Below are positions 27,743 through 37,947 of a DNA stretch of 64,000 nucleotides, piece after piece. Numbering within the stretch: the stretch's first letter is position 1; each line of letters starts with the position of its first letter. Origin of the DNA: Prochlorococcus sp. MIT 0603. Lineage in GTDB: Bacteria > Cyanobacteriota > Cyanobacteriia > PCC-6307 > Cyanobiaceae. Both the position numbers and the translations under genes were made by a program. Below the pieces are notes generated by a model. It had not been told where the DNA came from. It did not search any database and was given only the letters and a program-made list of their open reading frames with translations. Where the stretch lies: NCBI RefSeq assembly GCF_000760215.1, contig NZ_JNAW01000002.1, positions 652,300 through 716,299 on the forward strand, written 5' to 3'.

Positions 27743-28294
27743 TTAAAGGTTTTTAACTTCAGTACTAATTTCAAATGCAGCTTTCTCAACTGCTAAGAGG
27801 TTTGTCGTAAGATTTTTTCTTAAATGTTTTTCAATTAGAGCCACTGGCATGCCAAAACAGCCTTGGACAGTTAACTCATATATAAGTGAAGTTTTTTCAA
27901 CAAATGAAGATCTTGAAATCTTCCACGAACCTTCAAATCTGCGAAAATCTCCTTTAATTAAATTAAAGCTAATTATTCCTTTTTCTCTATCTTCTATTAA
28001 TTTCATAGATAATTCAGCAGAAAAACTTAAGCCTAAAAACTCCTGAGATCCAACTTGTTTTAAATAAATTTCATTTTCATTCCTTGATAAAACTTCACTT
28101 GAGAAAAGGTTCGGTATCAATTCACTCAAATTGTTGTAATCGGTTAAAACGGCCCAGAGATTATCAAATTGTATTGATGTGGTTAATTGAGCTGCAAGTC
28201 TTCTACTTCCCCCTGGCAGAACTTCCATAGTCTGCTCAATTGTCCTGCTGCCCTTTTGAAAGCTCTGGTAACTCATAGGTTTAAGTTCAGTCAA
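27743..28294 (-). CDS. SRPBCC (START-like) cyclase/dehydrase family protein
   Basis: 183 residues with the pattern of the polyketide-cyclase/COQ10-type ligand-binding fold. VLPGGSRRLAAQLTTSIQFD leads to WAVLTDYNNLSELIPNLFSS, then an FEGSWKIS strand and a long C-terminal helix ending LLAVEKAAFE. Members bind hydrophobic ligands such as quinones or lipids; the ligand here is unknown. It ends 5 bases from the tRNA-Glu 3' end and diverges from petH. Confidence 0.78.
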   Translation of the reverse strand: MTELKPMSYQSFQKGSRTIEQTMEVLPGGSRRLAAQLTTSIQFDNLWAVLTDYNNLSELIPNLFSSEVLSRNENEIYLKQVGSQEFLGLSFSAELSMKLIEDREKGIISFNLIKGDFRRFEGSWKISRSSFVEKTSLIYELTVQGCFGMPVALIEKHLRKNLTTNLLAVEKAAFEISTEVKNL

Positions 28295-28320
28295 AGCTTA
28301 GTGATGACAGTAAATTAATT

Positions 28321-28455
28321 GAAATCGGGGTAAGCCCAATTTCAACAAAAGATATGGTGGTCTTCCAATGAACAATACTTAAAAGTTTAAAAGTTTGCGT
28401 TTTCTAATAATGTTCAGAGTTGTGCCAATCTCAAAACGTGCCCTTTTAAAAGGGG
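28321..28455. other. two inverted repeats in the petH upstream region
   Basis: The first repeat (28321-28343) pairs GAAAT with ATTTC and GGG with CCC around a 5-base loop, with one mismatch. The second is CCCTTTTAAAAGGG at 28441-28454, a perfect 14-bp palindrome 57 bases before the petH ATG. They lie in the 217-base divergent spacer between petH and the SRPBCC gene and may be operator sites or leader structures. Confidence 0.5.
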
Positions 28456-28487
28456 TATATCTACAAATAAAGTCGAGATATTGGTAA

Positions 28488-29609
<1,122 letters not shown>

Positions 29610-29635
29610 CCAAATGAATCATTACTAGCACCATT

Positions 29636-29662
29636 CTATTGATTACATCAATAGCCTTTTTT
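29636..29662 (+). terminator. rho-independent terminator after petH
   Basis: CTATTGAT-TAC-ATCAATAG, an 8-bp perfect stem with a 3-base loop, is followed by CCTTTTTT. It starts 27 bases after the petH stop and is the best intrinsic terminator in the window. It separates petH from zwf. Confidence 0.8.
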
Positions 29663-29794
29663 AAAAAATACAATTTGATTTTTCGTTTAAAATTAATTTG
29701 TTTTTGGTCATCTGAGAACAAAAGATAGCGCGATCTCAATAAACAATTTGAATTTGATTATTAGATAGTTTATTCATCAATTAAGAAGTTAAAT

Positions 29795-31315
29795 ATGTTA
29801 CCTACAACAAACCCACTACGAGTTGGACTTAGACAAGAGAGGGTCATTTCGCCTCAATGTTTAATTATTTTTGGAGCCAGTGGAGATCTAACTCATAGAA
29901 AACTTGTACCAGCACTATTTGAACTATTCAAACAAAGAAGGCTTCCTAGTGAATTTGCTGTACTTGGTTGTGCAAGAAGGCCATGGAATGATAATGAATT
30001 CCGTAGAAAAATGTCTGATTCTCTTTCTGCAGAAATCAAACAAAATCCTCAAGAATGGGAGGAATTTTCATCAAATCTATTTTATGAACCAGTAAATCTT
30101 GAACACTCAGAAGATGTTATAAAGCTATCCCATAAATTGGAGGATATTGACAAACTAAAAGCAACTCATGCTAATAGAACATTCTATTTATCTGTTTCTC
30201 CAAAGTTTTACGCAAATGGCTGCAAAGCTCTTGCTGAGGCTGGACTTCTTAAAGACCCTAAACGAAGTAGAGTTGTAATTGAAAAGCCATTTGGTCGTGA
30301 TTACAGAAGCGCTCAAAGCTTAAATCGCATAGTTCAAAATTGTGCACTTGAGAGTCAGATATTTCGTATCGATCATTATCTTGGGAAAGAAACTGTTCAA
30401 AACATTTTGGTTCTAAGATTTGCCAACACAATATTTGAGCCTATCTGGAATAGAAATTATATTTCTAATATTCAAATAACATCAGCAGAAACAGTTGGAG
30501 TAGAAGATCGAGCAGGGTATTACGAAAGCGCAGGTGCATTACGAGACATGGTACAGAATCATTTAACTCAAATGCTTGCCATTACAGCTATGGAACCTCC
30601 TGGTCATTTTGACCCAGAAGCTATTAGGAATGAAAAAGCCAAAGTTTTGCAAGCCGCTCATCTGGCTGATGAAATAGAACCGTGGAAATGTTGCGTACGA
30701 GGCCAATATTCCAAAGGAGGTACCTCCTCAGATCCATTGCTTGGTTATAGAGAAGAAACTGGTGTGAATCCAAATAGCACCACTGAGACTTACGTTGCTA
30801 TGAAGCTTTTCGTTAATAATTGGAGATGGCAAGGAGTGCCTTTCTATATTCGCACTGGCAAAAGGTTGGCTAAAAGGACTAGCGAAGTTGTTCTAACTTT
30901 TAGGGAGGCTCCTGTTCATTTATTTGATGCTGCAGGCGGTACACCTACTTCTAACCAATTAATATTAAGAATTCAGCCTAACGAAGGTGCTGATTTTCGA
31001 TTTGAAGTGAAGTCTCCAGGGTCAGGGATGAGGAGTAGGCCGGTTGAGATGGAGTTCTCTTACGACGAATCATTTGGAGAGCCTTCAGACGAAGGATACG
31101 TTAGGCTTTTAGCTGATGCAATGTTAGGAGATCCAACTCTTTTCACAAGAAGTGATGAAGTAGAAGCAGCCTGGCGCTTATATACTCCTCTTTTGGAACT
31201 GATTGAAGACAGCCCATGGCAACTACCTACTTATCCCTATGAAGCTCGCACTTGGGGGCCATCAGAAGCTGATGAATTATTGGCTAAGGATCATTTACTT
31301 TGGCGCAGACCCTAA
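29795..31315 (+). CDS. zwf: glucose-6-phosphate 1-dehydrogenase
   Basis: First enzyme of the oxidative pentose phosphate pathway, the main source of NADPH in the dark. The NADP loop is IFGASGDLTHRK (residues 25-36). The active site has FRIDHYLGKETVQN, and EKPFGRD and RIQPNEG are also typical. 506 residues is normal. It is followed after 39 bases by its redox partner opcA. Confidence 0.97.
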   Translation: MLPTTNPLRVGLRQERVISPQCLIIFGASGDLTHRKLVPALFELFKQRRLPSEFAVLGCARRPWNDNEFRRKMSDSLSAEIKQNPQEWEEFSSNLFYEPVNLEHSEDVIKLSHKLEDIDKLKATHANRTFYLSVSPKFYANGCKALAEAGLLKDPKRSRVVIEKPFGRDYRSAQSLNRIVQNCALESQIFRIDHYLGKETVQNILVLRFANTIFEPIWNRNYISNIQITSAETVGVEDRAGYYESAGALRDMVQNHLTQMLAITAMEPPGHFDPEAIRNEKAKVLQAAHLADEIEPWKCCVRGQYSKGGTSSDPLLGYREETGVNPNSTTETYVAMKLFVNNWRWQGVPFYIRTGKRLAKRTSEVVLTFREAPVHLFDAAGGTPTSNQLILRIQPNEGADFRFEVKSPGSGMRSRPVEMEFSYDESFGEPSDEGYVRLLADAMLGDPTLFTRSDEVEAAWRLYTPLLELIEDSPWQLPTYPYEARTWGPSEADELLAKDHLLWRRP

Positions 31316-31354
31316 TAATTACTCTTAACTACTTTTCAATAAATATCAGATCAA

Positions 31355-32662
31355 ATGTCTCCCCAACTAACGCTTCAAACCCCACTTCAAATACCTTTAG
31401 AAGAGATTCCTGGCTACTTAAAGAAGCTTTGGTCACAAGATCAATCTGACAATAAAGGTGCAAATACTTTTTGTCTTCTTGTATGGCATCCAGCTTGGAT
31501 AGAGCAAAAGCTAGTCCGAACTGGGAGAGTAAGCGGTCCGATAATTGGCAACCAACGAAGTGAACTTATCAATGAGGCAAGAAAAATAGTTTTAGAGAAA
31601 GATCTTCCTCACTCAACTCCACCTTTGGCTAAGGAAGTTTTCACATCTATAGATGAACCCAACCAAAATGATCAAGAAGATGACTTAAGGGGCCAACATA
31701 TTGATTCATCCATAAGTCAACTACAACCTAGGCGATTAATAACTCTTGCTCCTAGTCTTAAGACAGGTCATAAACTGGAAAGTCTAGTTGCAGCCTATTG
31801 TCCTTTGCCAGAAGAAGGAGGAGGCAATGCAGCATGTGGAGACGTAATAGTACTTAAAGGTGATATTCATTCCCTTAAAAGCAACCTTTATATTGTTGAG
31901 GACTTAATACCTGAGGATCTACCTTCATGGCTTTGGTGGAATGGAAATCTTGACGAAGACCCAGAACTATTAAATCAACTTGCATTGCCAACCAGAAGAA
32001 TAATTATTGATACAGCTCTAGGGGATCCATCGAGATGTTTAGATGTTCTATCTCAGAGGATAAAAAGTGGCCAAGCAGTTAACGATTTGAATTGGTTAAG
32101 ACTAAGAACTTGGAGAGAGACTCTAGCAATGGTGTTCGACCCACCTAACCGTAGAGATGCACTATCGAAAATCACTAATTTAGATATTGATATTGAAGGG
32201 AATCACATTGTTCAAGGATTACTCTTAGCCTCTTGGATCGCAAATAAATTAGGTTGGGAATTAACTGAAAGTACTGAAAAAGAAGGTAATGGTTTTAGAA
32301 CAAAATTTAGACGCTCTAATAATGAAATAGTTAATTTCAGATTAATGCCTTTACCTGTAGGAAAACCTAGTATTCATCCTGGTCAAATTATAGGATTAAG
32401 ATTAATCTGCAAAGCCGACAGGAATGACAAAACAGGGTTATGTGTGATCCTAGCCTCTGAGTCTGGGGAATGCATGAGACTTGAAGCAGGCGGGATGGCC
32501 AGAATGGAATTATTGGAAGAGGTAGTTCCAATACAAAACAACCCTGTTGAAAATGATGTAGCACTTTTACTTGAAAGCAGCCGAGGCACCACAAGTCCTT
32601 TACTTAGCAATGTGGCTCCAATATCAAAAAAACTGCTTAATCTTATTAAATCTAAGACGTAA
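31355..32662 (+). CDS. opcA: glucose-6-phosphate dehydrogenase assembly protein OpcA
   Basis: OpcA activates Zwf and links its activity to thioredoxin redox state in cyanobacteria. 435 residues; recognisable segments are TFCLLVWHPAWIEQKL, RRLITLAPS and the C-terminal GMARMELLEEVVP. The position directly after zwf is the usual cyanobacterial order and supports the call. Confidence 0.93.
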   Translation: MSPQLTLQTPLQIPLEEIPGYLKKLWSQDQSDNKGANTFCLLVWHPAWIEQKLVRTGRVSGPIIGNQRSELINEARKIVLEKDLPHSTPPLAKEVFTSIDEPNQNDQEDDLRGQHIDSSISQLQPRRLITLAPSLKTGHKLESLVAAYCPLPEEGGGNAACGDVIVLKGDIHSLKSNLYIVEDLIPEDLPSWLWWNGNLDEDPELLNQLALPTRRIIIDTALGDPSRCLDVLSQRIKSGQAVNDLNWLRLRTWRETLAMVFDPPNRRDALSKITNLDIDIEGNHIVQGLLLASWIANKLGWELTESTEKEGNGFRTKFRRSNNEIVNFRLMPLPVGKPSIHPGQIIGLRLICKADRNDKTGLCVILASESGECMRLEAGGMARMELLEEVVPIQNNPVENDVALLLESSRGTTSPLLSNVAPISKKLLNLIKSKT

Positions 32663-32686
32663 TCATTACAACAATAAAAAGCCATT

Positions 32687-34078
32687 ATGGCATTTGTAAT
32701 AGCGGCACCAGCAAGTAGTAATGGGAAAACTCTTTTAAGTCTTCTTCTATGTTCATGGGCAATAAAAAAAGGCAAAAGTCTTCAGGCTTTTAAAGTGGGC
32801 CCAGATTACCTTGACCCACAACTACTTAGCTCTGTTACGAAACTACCCTGCAGGAATCTCGATCCAGTTTTATGTGGGCAAGAATGGGTTATCAATAATT
32901 TCAATCATTTTGCCAGCTCAACTGATTTTTCATTAGTTGAGGGAGTTATGGGATTATTCGATGGAATTGGAAGTTCAACTAAAGGAAGCACCGCTGAGAT
33001 TGCCAAGCTTTTAAATCTTCAAGTTGTCCTAGTTGTTAAAGCAAATGGTCAGGCTGGCTCTATAGCAGCTCTTATAAAAGGTTTTAAAGATTTTGACCCA
33101 AAGTTAAATATATCAGGAGTAGTTTTAAACAATGTTAATAGCAATAGGCACAAAGAGTTATTAACTGAAGCGCTTAGCAAAATAAGCATCAAAGTTCTAG
33201 GTTGCATTCCTCAAAATGATAATTTAATAATCGAAAATGAAGATCTAGGACTTAAGCCAGCTCATGAAATAACAAACTTTAATAGTCTTATAGATATCTG
33301 GTCTAGTCTGGCAGAAAAATATCTTCAAGTTAATTATTTTGAAGAACTACTTAAAAAACCGAATAAATTAGAGTATCCCAAAAGTATGTTAATTAAAAAA
33401 GAAAATAAATTATTAAGTAAAGAGAAGATTGAAATTGCAATTGCTCAGGATAAAATCTTCCACTTTCGATATCCAGAAACCAAAGAATGTCTTAAGGAGA
33501 TTGGATTCAATTTAATTGACTGGAAATTAAGTGATGATAAAGCAATACCAAGTAAAGCAAAACTATTAATAATTCCTGGAGGCTTCCCAGAACAATTTGC
33601 TGAAGAGATAAGTCAGTGTAAAAGAAGTTTAAATTCAATTAGAGACTTCTCCAAAAAAAATCTTATATATGCAGAATGTGGCGGAATGTTAATTCTTGGT
33701 AAATTATTAACTGATAAAAATGGCTTGGAATTTCCCATGGCAAATTTATTACCTTTTACGGCAAAGCAAGGTAAATTAAAAGTTGGATATAGAGATATTA
33801 AATGCATCTCTGATGGACTTATATCCAAAAAAGGTGATATATTAACTGGACATGAGTTTCACAAATGGGAAATAAAACCCTTAACTAAAAACAATATTGA
33901 TACACAATTTCTTAAGCACAATAAAGAATTATATTATCCATGGGAAACAAAAGGATGGGGTGTGGAGTCAACGGAAGAAGGATGGTGTAACAAGTATCTT
34001 CATGCAAGTTGGATACATCTTCACTGGCCAAGTTCACCAAGTATTCTAAAAAATATTACCAATAAACTTAATAGTTAA
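32687..34078 (+). CDS. cobB: cobyrinic acid a,c-diamide synthase
   Basis: CobB/CbiA amidates the a and c side chains of cobyrinate with glutamine and ATP in (pseudo)cobalamin synthesis. The N-terminal P-loop is PASSNGKTLLSL (residues 6-17), followed by KVGPDYLDP and VVEGVMGLFDG-like LVEGVMGLFDG. The glutaminase part has IPGGFPEQFAEE and YAECGGMLIL, with the catalytic Cys near residue 330. 463 residues, standard. It follows opcA by 24 bases. Confidence 0.94.
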   Translation: MAFVIAAPASSNGKTLLSLLLCSWAIKKGKSLQAFKVGPDYLDPQLLSSVTKLPCRNLDPVLCGQEWVINNFNHFASSTDFSLVEGVMGLFDGIGSSTKGSTAEIAKLLNLQVVLVVKANGQAGSIAALIKGFKDFDPKLNISGVVLNNVNSNRHKELLTEALSKISIKVLGCIPQNDNLIIENEDLGLKPAHEITNFNSLIDIWSSLAEKYLQVNYFEELLKKPNKLEYPKSMLIKKENKLLSKEKIEIAIAQDKIFHFRYPETKECLKEIGFNLIDWKLSDDKAIPSKAKLLIIPGGFPEQFAEEISQCKRSLNSIRDFSKKNLIYAECGGMLILGKLLTDKNGLEFPMANLLPFTAKQGKLKVGYRDIKCISDGLISKKGDILTGHEFHKWEIKPLTKNNIDTQFLKHNKELYYPWETKGWGVESTEEGWCNKYLHASWIHLHWPSSPSILKNITNKLNS

Positions 34079-34094
34079 GAAAAAATATCTTATT

Positions 34095-35534
34095 TCAAAT
34101 AATACTATTAGTCCAAGGATTATTTAACAGCTTAAGTGAGTTATCTCCAGCAAGCCAAACCTCTTTACTTGCTCTTGATATTGCTACATAAGCCAATTGT
34201 CGTCTCAAAGAAATATCCTTAGCCCAAAAGACATCTGAAGCAACAAAGACTTTCTCGAATGTGCTGCCTTGACTTCGATGAACAGTCAAGACAGAAGCAG
34301 GGCCAACAAAAGCAAATGAATCTCTTAGATGAAAATAATTTCTCCAAAAGAGACGAGCTTCTTTCTTGGGCAATGTCTTTGCCTTATCGCATAAATTACG
34401 CATCAAATCCTCCAAAAGGAATCTGGAATTTGTGCCAATTTCTGGCATTAATCTAATAACTGACTTAGAAGAGCTTGCTCGGACCTTTGCCACTAAAATA
34501 TGAAGTTGAGGAATCTCAACTTCATATTCAATTTCAAAATCAATGTCTGAGCAATTAAAGATCTCATTGCTTACTTCCTCAACAACAATTTCAGTATTTG
34601 ATCCAAATAGGATGCCTGGCTCTTCCTCTACACCATTACTTTCTATAGATGCTGCAGTCATCACAGCTCTTCGACTAATCAAAATCTCACCTGGCAAGAC
34701 TGACATTTGATCTGCCATTTCCCCATGGACAGCTCTTCTTGCATGAGGAACTAATCTTTCTAAAAAGCTATTGGTATAACAAAGGATCCTAGCTGCATCT
34801 GGTTGATCACTTAGAGCAGCCATTCTTAACGATGATTTAGCTTTCTCCAGCCAGCTTTTTTGATCTAATGCACCAATTACTCCATGTTTAGATTCACCGC
34901 TAGAAAAGCAAGGGGGTTGAATACAAGGGAAGGTCCTTTCTCTAATTACACTAGCCAGTTTAAGTAATTCCCCTTTATGCCTAATCACCTCGCTCAGATG
35001 GGATTTTGTTGCTCTATTAATCAAAAAGACAGGGCTGCTTTTCTCACCGACAGGTGGAAGTTGAGCTGGATCTCCTATAAAAACCAAGCGTGTTTTATAA
35101 ATATAGGCACAAGTAATTACAATTTCTAAAAGCTTGCTATCTATCATCGAAGCTTCGTCTATTAATACCAGTCCAATTTGATCTAAAGATTTCTCAGTTT
35201 GATCTGTTCTCTCACATATCTCTAGATCGCCTTTTCTCTGCAACTTTAATCTTAAGAGTCTATGTAGGGTAGATGGATGCCATGTAGGTCTTAATCCTTC
35301 CTTTTCAAGAGCATTACGTAAAACACCAACAGCCTTATGAGTAGGAGCGGCTACTGTCCAGCAAATACTTTTATCTTCTACAATTTTCAAAAATTTTCTA
35401 GCTAAATATGTTTTTCCACTTCCCGCAAATCCGCTAAGTAAAAAAGGCCCTTCAACAACTTTCTTCTCTAACCAATAAATAAATTCTTCAAGAGCGTTAC
35501 TCTGATCTGTGCTTAATTTAGGCTTCTTAGTCAC
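34095..35534 (-). CDS. RecD/Pif1-like superfamily 1 DNA helicase
   Basis: 479 residues. Walker A is GFAGSGKTYLA (residues 35-45), Walker B is LVLIDEASMID, motif III is VFIGDPAQLPPVGE, and the C-terminal UvrD_C_2 part is VLTVHRSQGSTFEKVFV followed by YVAISRA. This is the helicase core of the RecD2/Dda group without the long N-terminal extension of RecD2. It probably acts in DNA repair or replication. It overlaps the DUF212 gene by ATGA at 35531-35534. Confidence 0.85.
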   Translation of the reverse strand: MTKKPKLSTDQSNALEEFIYWLEKKVVEGPFLLSGFAGSGKTYLARKFLKIVEDKSICWTVAAPTHKAVGVLRNALEKEGLRPTWHPSTLHRLLRLKLQRKGDLEICERTDQTEKSLDQIGLVLIDEASMIDSKLLEIVITCAYIYKTRLVFIGDPAQLPPVGEKSSPVFLINRATKSHLSEVIRHKGELLKLASVIRERTFPCIQPPCFSSGESKHGVIGALDQKSWLEKAKSSLRMAALSDQPDAARILCYTNSFLERLVPHARRAVHGEMADQMSVLPGEILISRRAVMTAASIESNGVEEEPGILFGSNTEIVVEEVSNEIFNCSDIDFEIEYEVEIPQLHILVAKVRASSSKSVIRLMPEIGTNSRFLLEDLMRNLCDKAKTLPKKEARLFWRNYFHLRDSFAFVGPASVLTVHRSQGSTFEKVFVASDVFWAKDISLRRQLAYVAISRASKEVWLAGDNSLKLLNNPWTNSII

Positions 35535-36046
35535 CCTAAGGTCAATCCAAATTCTTGCAACAAATGAAGAGGTGAACCAAAAAATATCATCCCAGGCAAT
35601 GCAACAGCTGGGCCAATTAGGCTGCCAATGAATACCTCTAGGCGAGAATGTCCAAGAGATTCCTTTAAAGGGGATTCAGGAAAGGATGGCCAATTCTCAG
35701 CTGGAAGGTCATTAACTCTAGAGGCAATCATACCAGCAGATTTTCTAATCCCACTAGCGTCATACATGACAATAAAAGAAAGTGTAGAGGCAATTGCAAA
35801 GGCTGGGTGATCAAAACCAAGCTCTAAGCCAACCCCAGAAGCCGTTCCTGTTACAAGTGCAGAGTGACTAGAAGGCATTCCTCCTGTTTCCAAAAGGACT
35901 GATGGTCTCCATTGCCGATTAAATATTAATTCAACAAACAATTTGGAAAATTGTGCTGCGCCACAAGCCAATAGGGACCAAAACAGAACTGAGTTGTCAA
36001 GCAATTCAGTTAAAGGCAATGGAATTATTTGATCAGAAAGATTCAT
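35531..36046 (-). CDS. DUF212 (divergent PAP2) membrane protein
   Basis: 171 residues with the DUF212 signature [20 protein letters not shown], which resembles the phosphatase motif of PAP2 acid phosphatases, followed by [15 protein letters not shown]. About four membrane segments. Neighbour crtE makes a prenyl diphosphate, and a role in prenyl phosphate hydrolysis is a reasonable guess from context. ATGA overlaps join it to crtE upstream and to the helicase downstream. Confidence 0.82.
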   Translation of the reverse strand: MNLSDQIIPLPLTELLDNSVLFWSLLACGAAQFSKLFVELIFNRQWRPSVLLETGGMPSSHSALVTGTASGVGLELGFDHPAFAIASTLSFIVMYDASGIRKSAGMIASRVNDLPAENWPSFPESPLKESLGHSRLEVFIGSLIGPAVALPGMIFFGSPLHLLQEFGLTLG

Positions 36047-36945
36047 CGATCTCTATCAATTATGTAATCAGCCAAGGCTAATAATGGTCGAGCTTTTTGT
36101 TCCCAAGGTTGCATTACGTCTTTGGCTTTAGTTATTAACTCCTTAGCTCGTTTTCTAGATTCATCTAAGCCAAGCAATTTTGGATAAGTTGTTTTATCAG
36201 CAATTAGATCCTTCCCGGCTGTCTTGCCTAACACATCACTACTTGCTGTCACATCAAGAATGTCATCTACTATTTGAAATGCTAAGCCTATCCCATTTGC
36301 ATAAGTACTAAGAGCTTGTAAAAGTTCTTCTTCCGCTCCTCCAATAAGGGCACCACAAACAACTGATGCTCTTAGTAAAGCCCCTGTTTTATGAATATGA
36401 ATAAATTCAAGGGTTTCTAGATCTACCTCTTTGCCCTCACATTCCAAATCTTCTACCTGGCCACCTACCAAGCCTGGGGCACCAGCAACCAAAGAAAGTT
36501 CTCCAACAACTTTCAATAATCTTTCTACTGGAACATTGGTAGTTCTTAAGGAAACCATCTCAAATGCCCTTGTTAAAAGAGCATCTCCAGCAAGTATTGC
36601 TATAGCATCTCCATAAATTTTGTGATTAGTTGGTCTTCCTCTTCGGAGATCATCATTATCCATAGAAGGTAGATCATCGTGTATTAATGACATCGTATGA
36701 ATCATCTCTAATGCGACTGCAGTAGGCATAGCTTTACTAGAATCTTCTCCAGTCAATTCACATGCAGCCAAGCAAAGTATTGGTCTAAGTCTTTTGCCAC
36801 CAGCTAATAAGGAATAACGCATTGCTTCCCTTAACTGTCTGGGCCTCTCAGGACCCAAAGATGAATCCAAAGCCTCCTCAACTTGATCTCTAGCTTTCGC
36901 GAGATAAGCGGTGAAGTCAAAAGGAGAAATGACTGCTTCCGCCAT
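36043..36945 (-). CDS. crtE: geranylgeranyl diphosphate synthase
   Basis: Trans-prenyltransferase that makes GGPP for carotenoids, the phytyl chain of chlorophyll, and quinones. The first Asp-rich motif is [10 protein letters not shown] (from Asp90), preceded by [15 protein letters not shown]. The second is [11 protein letters not shown], with [11 protein letters not shown] after it. 300 residues, typical of cyanobacterial CrtE. It overlaps the DUF212 gene by 4 bases and follows folD on the same strand. Confidence 0.94.
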   Translation of the reverse strand: MAEAVISPFDFTAYLAKARDQVEEALDSSLGPERPRQLREAMRYSLLAGGKRLRPILCLAACELTGEDSSKAMPTAVALEMIHTMSLIHDDLPSMDNDDLRRGRPTNHKIYGDAIAILAGDALLTRAFEMVSLRTTNVPVERLLKVVGELSLVAGAPGLVGGQVEDLECEGKEVDLETLEFIHIHKTGALLRASVVCGALIGGAEEELLQALSTYANGIGLAFQIVDDILDVTASSDVLGKTAGKDLIADKTTYPKLLGLDESRKRAKELITKAKDVMQPWEQKARPLLALADYIIDRDR

Positions 36946-36986
36946 AAATGAAAAATGATTAATTAGATTCTCTCAGGATTAATGCT

Positions 36987-37895
36987 TTAAAAGAGCAAAT
37001 CACTAAGGGTAGATGACAAACCGCAATGGTATTGCCATTGATTAACAGTATTTACTAAAAGCATTGAAACTGTCATTGGTCCTACACCTCCTGGAACAGG
37101 CGTAAAAGCTTTTACTTTAGATTTAATTTCGTTAACTTTAATATCACCGCAAAGTTTAAATTTTGATTCTAATGGATTCTCGGATTCTATAGGAATCCTA
37201 TGAATTCCAACATCAATAACAACTGAGCCAGGAGAAACATGCTCAGCTCCAATTAATTGCGGCTTTCCAGTTGCCACAACTAATACATCAGCTTCTTTAG
37301 TCAATTTAGCTAAATTAACAGTTCTAGAATGAGCAACAGTAACAGTTGCATTAGCAGCTTGTAGCATTAATGCCATTGGCTTCCCTACAAGAATACTCCT
37401 ACCAATAACAACCACTCTTTTTCCCTCTAAAAGAATATTATTTTGTCGAAGAAGTGCCATTATACCAGCTGGAGTACATGATCTAGGACCTTTTTCTCCT
37501 TTAATTAATCTACCTAAATTCAAAGTATTAAGTCCATCAACATCCTTTTCAGGGTTTATAGCTTTCAATAAAGGTGCTTCATCAATCCCTTTAGGTAAGG
37601 GTAATTGCAATAAAATGCCATCTATATTTTTATCCTCATTCAAGATGTTGATTTTTTGAAGAATTTCTTCAGTAGAGCTATTGCCTGAGAAATGAAACAC
37701 AAAACTGACTAAACCTATCCTCTTGCACGCCTTTTCTTTATTAGATACATAAACTGCACTTGCTGGGTCGTCACCAACTCGAATAACTGCCAAGCCTGGA
37801 GGCCTCCCAGTTTTAGGAGTTAATTGATTAATTTCATGCTTAAGCCTAAGCTCTAATTCTCCAGCGAGTTTTTTACCATCAAGAATATTTGCCAT
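36987..37895 (-). CDS. folD: methylene-THF dehydrogenase/cyclohydrolase
   Basis: Bifunctional enzyme of one-carbon metabolism interconverting methylene- and formyl-tetrahydrofolate. Motifs are [13 protein letters not shown] (catalytic Lys), [18 protein letters not shown], the NADP loop [12 protein letters not shown], and [15 protein letters not shown]. 302 residues. It starts divergently from the PgpH-like gene with about 52 bases between. Confidence 0.96.
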   Translation of the reverse strand: MANILDGKKLAGELELRLKHEINQLTPKTGRPPGLAVIRVGDDPASAVYVSNKEKACKRIGLVSFVFHFSGNSSTEEILQKINILNEDKNIDGILLQLPLPKGIDEAPLLKAINPEKDVDGLNTLNLGRLIKGEKGPRSCTPAGIMALLRQNNILLEGKRVVVIGRSILVGKPMALMLQAANATVTVAHSRTVNLAKLTKEADVLVVATGKPQLIGAEHVSPGSVVIDVGIHRIPIESENPLESKFKLCGDIKVNEIKSKVKAFTPVPGGVGPMTVSMLLVNTVNQWQYHCGLSSTLSDLLF

Positions 37896-37947
37896 AAGAA
37901 CAAATTAAATTAAATACAACATGCTGCCAACAGATAGCTAACTTTAG

